From NCBI GenBank assembly GCA_958295665.1, contig OY282560.1:270731315-270795314 (forward strand): a stretch of DNA of 64,000 nucleotides, written 5' to 3'. The position numbers and the translations under genes were made by a program. The notes under the pieces were generated by a model. It did not search any database and was not told where the DNA came from. It saw only the letters and a program-made list of their open reading frames with translations. The stretch is from Tipula vernalis. Lineage: Eukaryota > Arthropoda > Insecta > Diptera > Tipulidae. Below are positions 46,029 to 58,784 of this stretch, piece by piece (the first letter of the stretch is position 1; each line of letters opens with the position of its first letter).

Positions 46029-46281
46029 TCGGCCCTTCGACCCATTCGGCCCTTGGACCCATTCGGCCCTTTGACCCATTCGGCCCTTCGACCCATTCGG
46101 CCCTTCGACCCATTCGGCCCTTCGACATTCGGCCCTTCGACATTCGGCCCTTCGACACATTCGGCCCTTCGACAAATTCGGCCCTTCGAAATTCGGCCCT
46201 TCGACATTCGGCCCTTCGACATATTCGGCCCTTTGAAATTCGGCCCTTTGACATTCGGCCCTTCGACATTCGGCCCTTTGA
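46029..46281 (-). repeat. GGGCCGAA minisatellite, right tip
   Basis: Sixteen copies of the unit in inverse orientation (ATTCGGCCCTTCGAC and longer forms ending ACCC or ACAT), preceded by an A run. It is the mirror image of 43753-43987, with a different order of unit variants. Confidence 0.95.
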
Positions 46282-46298
46282 TATCATTCCGAAAATAA

Positions 46299-46920
46299 AA
46301 TGTATGTACACGATATAAATATTTACAACTTTAATAATACAAACTTCTTTTTCTTTTCTGAAACGATATACTAGATGTAGTTTGTAAACAGTTAAAAAAA
46401 AAATTCATGTTGTGACATTTCATAAATTTTGAAGCACGTTTGTCCAGATTTTTGGTTTGTACTATTCTAAATAGTATGTACATACATATTTGGTATTCAT
46501 AGGCTTATTATAATCTACATACTCGTAAATCAAAAGAATTCAATGTGATTATTCATCATATTTCATTTATACTATAGCTGAATTTTTTGGAAAAATATTT
46601 TTTCCCATCACTTTATAAAAAAGCAACATTTTTTTACACAGCTACATAAAATAAATTGGAATTTATATTCAGATGTAGAATAAATTTGTATGCTAAAATA
46701 AAATGGCGTAAATGCGACAATTTATGGGTATAGATGTGTCAAATTTTAAGATATAATTTTACATCTACAAAATCTTTGTATTATTAATCAAAATATTAAG
46801 AAGATTATATTTGGAATACAAATGTTTTAATGTTGGGCCCGTCATCTATGGGAATTTTGTTAATTAAACACAAAAGTTATTAAAATCTATTTATTGTTTT
46901 AATATTTTATTTTATTTATT
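46299..46920. other. Non-coding stretch between foldback 2 and Helitron 1
   Basis: AT-rich; no gene or repeat recognised. Confidence 0.5.
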
Positions 46921-47486
46921 TGCTAGCTGTACCCTGCCCGCTTTGCTGGACGTGTAAGTTTTTTTTATTTTTTATGAACATATTGTTACGTTTTTGTCTT
47001 GTCAATCAAGGTTCGTACCACTGGATTTTGAATAAAACACAACACTTCAATTTATAACGAATTTTATTTTTTGAGCATAAAAATTATTTCATCATAATTT
47101 ATTAACGATAATTCACAAAATCAGTTTTTTATTATTATCGGACAATTTTACTGATTACTAACTTATAATTTTTATATCGCACTAAAACACTTTTTAAATC
47201 ACTTTTTAATTCATTTCTATTCTTCACAGAATTTTATTCATTAAGAACAGTTTTATCATGGAAAATTCCATTTTAGTACTGTAGAACTTTGCGTTATCAA
47301 TTAACTCATTCTATTCTACTCTAGGTATCATCGTAACAATCTGGAATAAAACATTATTTTTTTTTTGGCATTTTAAATTAAAGATTATATTTTGTTTTTA
47401 ATTTTTGTATTTTATTAAATTAAAATTATAATGAAAAATTAAATTAAAAATATTTTAATTAGATAAAAATTGTTTGATTTATTGAT

Positions 47487-49369
47487 TTATTCCAATGCTT
47501 TTTGGTATACAACATTTTTAGTTGTACCTTCAGGTGCGTACACATATAATAATGAAGGTTTTCCTACACGTGAGCATCCAACATATAACTGACCGTGTGA
47601 GAAGCATGGATATTCCAAATTTAGACCACAAACTTGAAATGACTGACCTTGTGATTTGTTAATAGTCATAGCAAAAGCTAGACGTATTGGAAATTGTATT
47701 CTTTTAAAATTAAATGGCACATCTGATGGAATTAGTGGAATGCGTGGGATTAAAACCTCTTGACCTTTGTATTTAGCCAGTTAATATGGTTGCTTCAATG
47801 ACATTTGTCATTAATTTTTTAACAGCAAGTCGTGTATCATTACAAAGTTTTGGTTGATTAATATTACTTAATAAAATGATTGGTACACCAATTTTTAATT
47901 GAAGAATATGTGGTGCTATTCCAGGCAAATCTAATGAATTTAAAAATTCTGTAGGATAATTTACCACTTCGTCTTGATCTATAACACAATCTATTGATTT
48001 ATATGCAAATGTTTCACCTACAATTTTATTTTGAATGGCAATATTTATATCATTAACGTCTTTGTTTTTTGCTTCCAATATTGCTCGTTCACTTAACCAA
48101 TTATGATTTTTGTATTGTTGTACAATATTTGTATATACGCTTTCAATTAATTCTTCTTTTGATTCTTTTAAAATACAAAAACTATGTGGAAATGTAATTA
48201 AACCAGTTATAATATCAATTGGAATTTTTCCATTTCCAATGTCCAATAATTGTTTGGAAAATGTTACAGCGGATTCATCGTTTTGCAAATGAACACGCAT
48301 ATTTCTTGTTAAATTTAATTTTTGAACGTTTCTCCATAAATTAGATGATTTTAAACACGCATTTAATTCATCAGCTGGAGTTGATCGTGGTATAACAGGT
48401 AGTGTCTGTATATAATCGCCTGATAATAATACTGTTGTACCACCGAATAACTGTTGATTATTGCATAAATCTTTTAATGTTTTATCTAATGCTTCTAATG
48501 ATTTTTTATGTGCCATTGTGCATTCGTCCCAGATTATTATTTTGCATTGTTGCAATACTTTTGCCATTCCTGATGTTTTTGATATGTTACATGTTGGTGT
48601 TTCAATTATTTGCATATTTAATGGAAGTTTTAATGCTGCAGTCCTACCGCCATCTAATAATGTTGCTGCTATACCTGAAGAAGCAATTGCTAATGCTATG
48701 TTTTTTTGAGATCTTATATTTGCCAAAGTTAATGATATCAAAAATGTTTTTCCGGTTCCTCCTGGAGCATCTAAAAAGTATAATCCACCTCTTTGATTAT
48801 TTATAGCTGACAGAATTGTATCATAAACATGGTTTTGTTGTTGATTCATTTTTTGTAAATTTTCTTGTAAATATTCATTTAATAAATGTATATCAAACTT
48901 TTGTTCGCGTTGGATTTCAATATTGGTGGTATCATTTACTAAACGATTGGGCGCTGTCAATCCTAATTGTGATAATGTTTTGTTTGCAATTGATAAACAA
49001 ATATCTTCAATTAAAATTAATGTTCGATTATACATATCTATTGTGAATTGTAAATCATAATTTAGTGTATTTGAACGTATACGATTTAAAATGTCTTCCG
49101 TCATACAATCTTTATATTTTTCCCATAATTGTAATGGACTTGATGGAAAACATGTTGTTATTATTATGGAAAATAGTATACGTATTTGATGTGGTGCAGA
49201 AGAAATCGATGCATCGGCAATTGTATTATCCCAATTTTCATCGTTTTCAAGCAAATTTAATAGTTGACATGCTTCTCGATATGTTACACATATATTATTA
49301 TTTACTGTTCTTAAATTTTCGAATGATGTTGGTCCATGAACATTAACTAATAATAAACGTAAATAGTAG
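47487..49369 (-). pseudogene. Helitron 1 RepHel, helicase part
   Basis: It carries the Pif1-type helicase of the RepHel protein: Walker A GGTGKT, Walker B IIIWDEC, the motif GDYIQTLP (Helitron 2 has GDFRQTLP, so the usual arginine is isoleucine), and AFAMTINKSQGQ plus YVGCSRVG near the end. One extra base near 47775 shifts the frame before the last 80 residues. Relative to Helitron 2, two codons are missing after GGRTA. The helicase unwinds the donor strand during rolling-circle transposition. The frame continues from 56081 across the BEL insertion. Confidence 0.9.
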
Positions 49370-50088
49370 TGTTTTCTGAAATTCGGTAACACAATCCAAA
49401 GATGAATCTCAAAAAATGCGGTTCAATAAACTGTTGGTACTATCCGGTTGCAGGTTATCAAAATCCAATTGGAATATAAAAGTATTGCAAATGTATGTAT
49501 TTCACGATAATAATTGGAAATAAAACAAACCACTTGTAATTCAGGTACTAAATTCTTTTTAATTCAGAGTTAAATAACAATATTTAAGTTAATATATATT
49601 GTAGATAATTTTGGTTTACAGAAAAAATGGTAAAGGCTGATAAATTGGTAATTGAAGAATATATATATTAAAAAAATGAACAATGGACAAAAAAATAAAT
49701 ATGTCCTATTTTTTCTACTTAGAAATGGTTACATGCTTATACTAATTTTCTTATTTTTAATTACTGTATGCAACCAATGATGTGTACTAACAATAATAGT
49801 ATTAATGTCAACAAATTGTACATAATTTCAAAACGGTAAGTTGTTTACATTTATATAGGTCAACATTTATATAGGTCAAAAAAATATTTACTTTAAAATT
49901 TAAAATTAATAATACTAATTCATTTTCAGGTTATATATGATGATTTACGTAACAACAACACTACTGATTTGTGGTAAGTATATAACTAATTTATAAATAA
50001 TGTTAGTACATATAAAATTATATGTGATGTGTAAATAATTTGTTTTATTTTTTATTTCAGATAATTGATGCTCTATCGTTCGTGAACA
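49370..50088 (-). repeat. BEL element 2, 3' LTR
   Basis: The 719-bp LTR begins TGTTCACGAACG and ends TCAGAAAACA on the minus strand. Its plus strand carries GT/AG splice-like signals (GGTAAG at 49835, TTTTCAG to 49929, GTGGTAAGTA at 49971, TTTCAG to 50060). A GC-rich tract precedes it on the minus strand (AAGGCGGCCGGGA). Confidence 0.93.
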
Positions 50089-50113
50089 TCCCGGCCGCCT
50101 TGAATCAGATGAT

Positions 50114-53100
50114 TCAATTCACTGGAAGCAGGCATAACTTTTGAACTGGTCGTTTTGAAAGTCCCATAATCGTTCGTAAGGTAACTACTCGAACCTTGTT
50201 GTCTGGACCTGGATGTAACTTTACGACTCTACCAAGAAGCCATTTTGAAGGTGGTAAATTATCTTCTTTGATCACAACTATGTTGTCAATGCTAATGTTT
50301 GGTCGATTTTTGGTCCACTTATTACTTTGTTGTAACGTTGTTAAATATTCGAAGCTCCATCTTTTCCAGAATTGTTGATTTAGTTTTTGGATAATCTGCA
50401 ATCTAGATAATCTGGATAGTTTAAGATCTTGTACATTTTCAGCAGGAATTTGAGTGGTAGGACGACCAATCAGAAAATGAGCTGGAGTCAAGGCATCCAC
50501 ATCTTCAGTGGACAATACACAAAGTGGACGGGAATTTAATATGGCTTCGATTTCGGCTAATAATGTTGTGATCTCATCTAACGTCAGTATATGGGCACCT
50601 ATTGATCTTTTTAGGTGAAACTTGGCTGATTTGACTGCAGCTTCCCACAAACCGCCAAAATGGGGGGACCTTGGTGGTATGAAATGAAACTGTATACGAT
50701 CTCTGTTAAGAAAGTCAGAAATAAAATTATTATGTTTCATTATTAGTTGGTATAATTGTTTTAATTGGCTCCTAGCTCCAACAAAGTTGGTTCCATTATC
50801 ACTATGGATCTCTTGGCATATACCTCTTCGTGCTACGAATCTGCGGAGTGCGGCAATGTATGCGTCTGACGTAAGATCTGTGACCAATTCCAAATGAACT
50901 GCCTTGGTGCTTAAGCAGACAAACAAACAAATGAAGGCTTTGTACGTTTTTTGCCCTCTCCCTCTAGTCAGATGAATGGAAAATGGTCCAGCATAATCGA
51001 CACCTACCTTAAGGAATGGCCTGATCAGATCAACTCGCGCTTCTGGCAAATCTCCCATTATTTGTGTCATCTCTTTGGCTTTGTACCGTGTGCATTGAAT
51101 ACATCCATGAATACTCTTCCTTACCAAATTTCTGCAGCCTATTATCCAGTACTTTTGTCTCAAGGTGGCCATCATTAGGGTTTGACCTGCATGAAGGTAA
51201 CGTATATGGGTTTCTTTGATGATCAGCTCAATCAGATATTCTTTTGCCGGTAATATGATCGGATGTTTGACTTCGTATGGTATTGAAGCGTTTGATAATC
51301 GTCCTCCTACGCGTAGTAAGCCAAATTGATCTATAAATGGCAAAAGAGGGTCCAGCCTACTTGCCTTAGGCGATTTCTTCTTGGATGATATACAAAGTAT
51401 TTCCGAGGCAAAATGCTTTAGTTGAATGTATTGTAAGATTTTTCTTTCTGCATTATTTAATTCCTTGGTCTGCAAGTATTTAGGCTTCTCTTGAGATTTG
51501 CGGTGACTAATTCGAAAAATATAAGCCAAAATACGTATAATTTTACTAAAACTGGAGAACCTTTCGATAAGCGTTTCAATGATAGATTCTAATACGTTAG
51601 ACTCTATAAGTTGGCTGTGCAGTGATTGTGTCGTCCTTTCTCTTGGTTCGGGCTTTCTTTCTTCGTTCATTACTTGACTAGTTTTATAGTTCTGTGGCCA
51701 TTCATCATCATTTTTTAACCACTCAGGACCGTTCCACCATAGCTCGTAATTTAGTAATTTTTCCGGTCCCATTCCTCTCGAAGCGCAATCTGCAAGATTC
51801 TGTTCCGACCTTACGTGATTCCACTGTGCTCTAGTCATATAAGTTAGAATTTCAGAGGTTCTGTTGCCGACAAAAGTGTTCCATTGTCTTGGATGAGCAG
51901 ATAACCAATCTAAAACGACTGTAGAATCAGTCCATGCATAAATTTTACCAATTTTAGTTCTCAAGACGTCTTTCATGGTCATCAACAGGTTTTTTAACAA
52001 AAGAGCACCGCACAACTCAAGTCTTGGAATCGATAGTTGTTTAACTGGGGCTACTTTGGTTTTAGCTGTCAACAAAATTGGTACTTTCTCGGTTTTAGAT
52101 TTATTGACCAGACCATAAACAACGGCAGAATATGCGTCCTTACTTGCATCACTGAATCCATGTAGATCCATGTCACAGGTGCTGGTTGTTTGTATATATC
52201 GCGGTAACTTTATATTTTCTATATTAACAAGAGTTCTTCGAATTTTCATCCATTCATCAGCGATATTAGGTGGTAGTTGTTCGTCCCATTGTAAATTCTC
52301 TATCCACAAACTCTGAAAGAATATTTTGATTTTGATTATTATCGGCGCCAACAAGCCTAGTGGGTCGAATAGTCGGCTCGCCTCTGACAACACTCCTCTC
52401 TTCGTGAAAATTGCGTGGTGGTCTAAATTTACACGGAAATAAAAATTATCTTTTTTTGGGTCCCAGTGAAGACCAAGAACCTTTACGGAGGCGGTTTCTT
52501 CAATTTCAATGGAATTTCTTTCTGTATTGGCTCCTGATGTGTCTTGTAGAATGGTTTCGGAGTTTGACACCCACTTCCTTAAATGAAAACCTGAAGATTT
52601 TAGTATATTTTGAATTGCGTTCTTCAGTTCTTTTGCTTCATTATCCGTGTCTGCTCCAGACATTAAATCATCTACGTAAAAATCTTTGATTATATGGTCG
52701 CCTACTTCTGGGTTTTGATCTTTAGTTCTCAATGCCAATTCCAATAGAGTTCTGGTCGCTAAAAATGGAGCACTGGAAGTTCCATATGTAACTGTGTCAA
52801 GTTCATAATGTTTGTAGGGTATATTAGGTTCGGCTCTCCATATAATTCTCTGATACTTTGTGTCTTCTTTTGCCATGCGTATTTGCCGAAACATTTTCTC
52901 GACATCGGATGTAAATGCTATCTTAAATTCTCTGAAACGACACAAGATATCATATAGGTTAGATTGTATTGTTGGGCCTACGGCCAAGCAACCGTTTAGA
53001 GATATTCCAGATGTCGTCTTGGCAGAGCCATCGAACACCACTCTCAATTTTGTGGTAGAGCTCGATGATTTTATTACGCCATGGTGTGGTAGATAATAAC

Positions 53101-55246
53101 CCTTAATCTCTTGTTCATCTAATGAAATTTCTTTCATATGCCCGAGGGTAATATATTCAATTATGAATTCTTTGTACATATGAGCAAAAGACTCATCCTT
53201 ACTGAATCTTCTTTCTAGTGAACGCATCCGTTGTATAGCCAATTGAGTTGATTCTCCCAATTCTGACGGTGATGTTTTGAAAGGAAGTCGCACTACCATA
53301 CGTCCAGATTCGTCTTGTTGTATATTGGTTTCAAAATGGGATTCACAAAATTTTTCCTCTTCCGTGTACATGGAATCGCCTTTACTTTCAATATTTTCGA
53401 CCTCCCAAAATCTTCGCAGCAGATAGTCTAGATTATCTTCTTCTGATATGTTAGTAGTAACGAGTGAGTGTATTGTTCTATTAGTGTTCATGGTACCAGC
53501 AACTACCCAACCGAGATAGGTTTTCTGCAACGTGGGTCGGGTATGATCTAATATTATCTTTTCAGTGTCTAATAACTCGAAGAAATGATCGGATCCAATT
53601 AAAATGTCAATTTTAGATGGACGGTAGAAATTTGGATCAGCCAGGTCAAATTTACTGAAAAATTTCATATCTAATGATGTACACGTGTTAGCTGGTTGTT
53701 TAGGTGTCAACATAGGCAGGATTAATGCTTCAACTTGAAAACAGGGTGATTCCTTGTTTCTAGGTGTAATGTTTAAGTAAACCATTCCCTTGGTAGTTCC
53801 AGATCTAGCACCTCCGATTCCCGAAACTGAAAATTTGGAATTTTTACGCTTTAGTAATAGTCTTTGCATACAGTCCTCGGTAATGAAGGAACTCTGAGAC
53901 CCTGAGTCTAATAATACGCGACAAAGTTGTTTTTTATTACATCCATCTAAGACATTTACTAAAGCAGTTGGTAATAAAGCAGTTCCTATTTTTGTTGCGG
54001 TTTGAGTTGTAGCTGTTGTAATATGTCCAATGTTGGATGGAGATACTGGTAAACTAGCACTTGTCCCAAATTTAGTATCGGGAACTTCTTCGTGAAGAAG
54101 ACTGTGATGTTTACGGTGGCAAAATTTACATCTGAACTTTGATTGGCACTGGAAAACACTATGATTATCGTTCAGACAGTTAAAACAACGCCTGTCTTTC
54201 TTCATAAATTCTCTCCTTTGTTCAACAGTCATCTCCTTTAGTTTACTGCACTCAAATAAGCGGTGACAGCAACTAGGGCAAAGCGGACACGGATTAGATG
54301 TGGTTCCTACGTGACTTTTCACTTGGTTCATTTTTGACTGACAAGGTTGTGGGTTCGATCGTTTACTGGTGGTTCTCATTGACTCCAATGCATCGATTCT
54401 ATTGCTTAAGAAGTCGAAAAAATTTTGTAATGTTGGTAAATCATTATTACTCGTAGTCTGTGCCCAAAGACTGTTTGTTTCGTTATCTAACCGACAGGTA
54501 AGTAGATGAATTAGCCAGTGGTCTCGAGATTCTGCCTTTTCACCGAGAGCCTTTAATCCTCGAACTACTTCATCGGAAGTATCTAACATCTTTCTGATGT
54601 TTGAGCTATTGGCTGTAGATATTGTCGGCTGATTTAAAAATGACTTAATAAAGGCATATATAGTATGTTTTTTACGATCATAGCGCTCTTTCAATTTAGT
54701 TAACGCCTCCATGTAATTGGCGTCAGTGATGCTGAAATGTTTTAATAATCCAGCAGCTTCATCCTTCAATGTGCCCTTTAAATATTGAAGCTTTTGAGAT
54801 GGAGTCAATGTAACGTTATCGTGAATCGTCGAGCAAAATAAATCAAAATACGATTACCATTCGGTATAGTCACCATAAAAACTAGGTATGGTTATTTTAG
54901 GTAATTTCACTTCAGCGCGGTTATATGCATTCGTAGTATCGTTCATTGTATCATTTAATTGAATGGTTCCACTCACCTTGTTTCTTAGTCCACCATTTAA
55001 TCCTGCGGTTACCTTGTAGTAATTTTCCTCTAACTCTGTGTCAAACTCTTCAGTGTCATCAAGTGCCACAATGCGGTCTTCTACACTTATCATTTCACTA
55101 CGAAGACGTTCCATGTTGGTTAATCTCGTCTTAATCTCTTCGACGGTTGAATGGTCATTTAGTTCGTTGTTTACATAATTTATAAGACGCGTTATCTGCC
55201 CTTTGATGTACGCGCGTCGTTTTTTAAGAGTTTTAATATCACTCAT
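50114..55246 (-). pseudogene. BEL/Pao gag-pol polyprotein 2, one nonsense codon
   Basis: The frame from ATG 55246 to 50114 is 1710 codons with one stop, TAA at 54856-54854 (codon 131), just after YGDYTEW. The homologous position in BEL 1 is glutamine. Otherwise the order matches BEL 1: zinc knuckles ending CHRKHHSLLHE, protease LLDSGSQ, reverse transcriptase with FYVDDLMSGAD, RNase H with WTDSTVVLDW, and integrase with VDYAGP, HSDNGTNFVGA and FGGLWEAAVK. The C-terminal end is QKLCLLPVN. The stop removes nearly the whole product, so the copy is probably inactive on its own unless the codon is read through. Confidence 0.93.
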
Positions 55247-55333
55247 TTTTTACTCACGGTTTAATGTTTGTTTGATAAATTAAAATATCCCGTATCTTTA
55301 GTATGGTTTAGTTAATTTGATGCGGTGTCGTGT

Positions 55334-55351
55334 ATCCGGCTCGAAGGACCA
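55334..55351 (-). promoter_or_regulatory. Primer binding site, tRNA-Tyr type (BEL 2)
   Basis: The same 18 bases as in BEL 1 (TGGTCCTTCGAGCCGGAT on the minus strand), two bases after the 5' LTR end. It is complementary to the tRNA-Tyr 3' end. Confidence 0.8.
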
Positions 55352-55353
55352 AA

Positions 55354-56075
55354 TGTTTTCTGAAATTCGGTAACACAATCCAAAGATGAATCTCAAAAAA
55401 TGCGGTTCAATAAACTGTTGGTACTATCCGGTTGCAGGTTATCAAAATCCAATTGGAATATAAAAGTATTGCAAATGTATGTATTTCACGATAATAATTT
55501 CAAATAAAACAAACCACTTGTAATTCAGGTACTAAATTCTTTTTAATTCAGAGTTAAATAACAATATTTAAGTTAATATATATTGTAGATAATTTTGGTT
55601 TACAGAAAAAATGGTAAAGGCTGATAAATTGGTAATTGAAGAATATATATATTAAAAAAATGAACAATGGACAAAAAAATAAATATGTCCTATTTTTTCT
55701 ACTTAGAAATGGTTACATGCTTATACTAATTTTCTTATTTTTAATTACTGTATGCAACCAATGATGTGTACTAACAATAATAGTATTAATGTCAACAAAT
55801 TGTACATAATTTCAAAACGGTAAGTTGTTTACATTTATATAGGTCAACATTTATATAGGTCAAAAAAATATTTACTTTAAAATTTAAAATTAATAATACT
55901 AATTCATTTTCAGGTTATTATATGATGATTTACGTAACAACAACACTACTGATTGATGGTAAGTATATAACTAATTTATAAATAATGTTAGTACGTATAT
56001 AAAATTATATGTGATGTGTAAATAATTTGTTTTATTTTTTATTTCAGATAATTGATGCTCTATCGTTCGTGAACA
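55354..56075 (-). repeat. BEL element 2, 5' LTR
   Basis: The 722-bp partner of 49370-50088 with a few substitutions and short indels. It ends at the Helitron coding sequence with the duplication AGTAG. Confidence 0.93.
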
Positions 56076-58616
56076 AGTAGCATTCTGCATTGTTTGGGTG
56101 TACAGCATATAATCTTCCTAAGGCATGGGTAGAAAATATATTTATTTGGCCTTCAACTCGAGTTCCTTGTTTACGACGTTCAAATATTTTTTTAGATATG
56201 TTCCAAGTGTAATATGTTGGAATATCTGAATATAATAATGTTTTTGCGAATGAATCAGTTTGACATAATGAAAAAAATGCAGTTAATGTTGTTAGTGGTG
56301 GTTGTTCTGCTCTTTGTAGTGCATTTTGTGTAGTAAAGTAAACTCCTTGTCCATTTTCAAGATGAATCGCTAAATGAACAACGGTTGGATGTCGTTCATG
56401 TATTGGAAATGATGAAATTCGCCAGATAGCTTCATTGCTACTTATATAACGTCCCATTTGATATTGTGTAATTTCATCAATATTTGTGTTAGGATTAGAT
56501 GTTACACCGAAAACTGCCATATCACTCCCTTTGTTTACATATTTGCAAATATATTTTATTGATTTCACGGAATTGCAATATTCAACGTTGATATGTGCTT
56601 TATATGCTTTAGATAATAGTGGTGAATACGGTACAACCCATCTATTATCTATTTCAATTTCTTCATTTTTAATTTTTATAATGAAAGATTGACCATTATC
56701 CTCAATTGAGCGCCGACAATATAATGGATAACCATCAATGCCTGTAATTGATTCTGATATTAATGCTCTTGGGTATCGTTTTGAGCACTTATCGTTAATT
56801 ATGCAAGGTGAATTGATGTTATATGCACCACATGGAACATGAATCATATTTTGTTTAATAATTTCAAATAATTCTGGATCAGTTGTTAAATCTGGAATTT
56901 CTGCAGAAATTATTTTATCAACTTCGTTTGGTGTTATTTGTGCTACTAACCAAATTAAAATGTGGGCATGTGGCAATCCTCTTTTCTGCCATTCGATGGA
57001 ATACATCCAGCAACGTGTTTCGCCAAAAATTTCATGTTTCGTTATTAAATCCAGTAATGACTTAAGTTTCTGTTTAAAGACACGTGCTATAATATCATGA
57101 CGATCTGTATATGTTTGACCTTGAAATACATTTTGTTTTATTTCATCCCATTTGGGATTACATGTGAAGGTTATAAATAAATCTGGGCGTCCGTACTTTC
57201 TAACATATGACATTGCATCTTGTGCATATTCATGCATATGTCTTGGACTTCCAGTGAACGTTGCTGGTAAAATTGTCATTCTTCCAATATTGTTGACATT
57301 TCCATCATTATTTATTGCATCACGAAGATGTATGTATTCTTCTGAACGTAATTTTTTTTGATTTAATCGAATATATAATAAACGTTCTGTTTCTATTTTC
57401 GCGTACATATCAACAATATATTGATGAAATAATTGGCGATATTTTAATATATGATTTTCTTCATTTTCCCGTACCATAAGTCTATATGAATAATAATTCA
57501 TAGCACTTACTTTTTTATTTAATTCTTCACCTATATTAATTATTAATATAATATTTATTTTGTTTAATAGAAAAATTTAATAAATATTTGTTTACCATTT
57601 ACTGGATTTATCATTTTAATTTGAATATGATATCCATCTTGTCCTTGCCAAAATATAATTGGATATTGTAATGCATCATAAGACCTATGTGTTTCACAAA
57701 CACGTTGAAGTCTATCATTTCTGCGATGTAATATAATGTCACGTGATTCAAATTGGTCTCCAGCAATAACTATCGCAACTTCATTGATTGTTGGTGCATT
57801 AAATCTTCTAGAGTGTTCTCCAATAGGAGTTTTATCGGCTCTAATTACTATTCTATGATTATCCGATGGCATTTTTTCAAGTGACGTTTTAAATAATTTA
57901 ATTAGTTCATTATGTTGATGAAATAAATTTTGTAATGATTTAATAATTACTCTTCTTGTACATGAATTGATTTCACAACGTATATTTAATTCATCATCAG
58001 AATTTCCAATAAAATAAATTTGTAGAAATTTATGTGTATCATCTGGAAGTGGTAATAAAGAACCTGCTGAGTGATAAATTTGGCCTTGAACTTTGAATGT
58101 TGGCATGAAATCATCATGAAAAGAGTTATTGTATTTTCGAATGTTTGACAAAAAATGCTTCGACTGTCGTGTTGTTCCCGAAATTAATGTTAGCAATGGC
58201 TCTGGTGGATCAATTAAAACTGGCAAATTTACCTTACCATTTGCACAACACAAGCCATGAGCTTCATTTTTGAATTTTACGGCTTTGCAATGCACACAAA
58301 TGTTATTCATACCGCTTATAGTAATAATTGGATTTAAGCTATAATCAATTGTATGATCATAACGAAAAGCAAGCTTATTAAATATTATCCTATTTGTATT
58401 TGATGTGCTTCTTCTTGCTTGTCTATTTCCAATTCGATTTGATTCATTTCTTAATTCGTATTGTTCAGCTGATTAATTTGCACGTAACTGTGATATTTGC
58501 AATCTAACCCTTCCAATCCGTTCTCTATGTTCAGCTGGTGTTTCATTTGAACGTCGTGTTCTTATTTGATTGTTTCGACATGTGTTGCGACCAATATTTG
58601 AAACTTTACGTGGCAT
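56076..58616 (-). pseudogene. Helitron 1 RepHel, N-terminal and Rep part
   Basis: ATG at 58616 (MPRKVSNIGRN) opens a frame with one stop at 58475-58473 (codon 48). It continues through a zinc-binding-like stretch CVHCKAVKF...CC at about 58310. An intron-like gap 57595-57531 (65 bp, GT...AG) restores the frame into NKKVSAMNYYSYRL. The Rep nuclease follows with FITFTCNPKW, the two-histidine motif GLPHAHIL and the tyrosine motif YICKYVNKGSDM. It cuts and joins DNA in rolling-circle transposition. The frame is broken at 56076 by BEL 2 in the middle of a conserved YLRLLL stretch. Confidence 0.88.
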
Positions 58617-58784
58617 TTTAATTTTCACATATAAAATCTGCATAACAAATAAATAAAAATGAAAATTTTTTTATTTATTACCTTTAAATTCTTTTTAATA
58701 CTTTGTAAATTTTTTTGATTTAAAATATCCGTATTATGTAAAAATATTGATTAGAATAAAACTCCAAATGTCTTTAAGCGCGGC

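Larger units (their letters stand above)
43734..46298. mobile_element. Foldback element 2 with minisatellite tips and 8-bp duplication
   Basis: The element 43742-46290 (2549 bp) is flanked by GAAAATAA at 43734-43741 and 46291-46298. Both ends begin GGAATG read inward. Each tip is a minisatellite of 15 and 16 copies of a 15- or 17-bp unit around GGGCCGAATGTCGAA. Arms then continue as inverted copies for about 1 kb in all. The unpaired centre is about 570 bp (about 44745-45315). The 8-bp duplication fits hAT- or P-like insertion. No transposase is recognised. Open stretches in the minisatellite (GPNVEGPNVEGP-like) are repeat translations. Confidence 0.9.
49365..56080 (-). mobile_element. BEL/Pao retrotransposon 2, inside Helitron 1
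   Basis: LTRs at 49370-50088 and 55354-56075 flank a minus-strand polyprotein. AGTAG occurs at 49365-49369 and 56076-56080 as the 5-bp duplication. The minus-strand 5' LTR is followed by a tRNA-Tyr primer site (55334-55351), as in BEL 1. LTRs differ by a few small changes (for example AATTTC/AATTGG and TTATTATATG/TTATATATG), so this is a young but older insertion than BEL 1. Confidence 0.96.
46924..58616 (-). mobile_element. Helitron 1, split by BEL element 2
   Basis: A minus-strand RepHel gene runs 58616 to 47487 and is interrupted at 49365-56080 by a BEL/Pao insertion. About 560 bp past the helicase stop, the minus strand reads CAAAGCGGGCAGGGTACAGCTAG. This is similar in place and form to the 3' end of Helitron 2 and is the likely CTAG terminus, though its hairpin is weak. 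The 5' end beyond 58616 was not located. About 500 bp of AT-rich sequence without a gene lies between stop and terminus. Confidence 0.8.
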
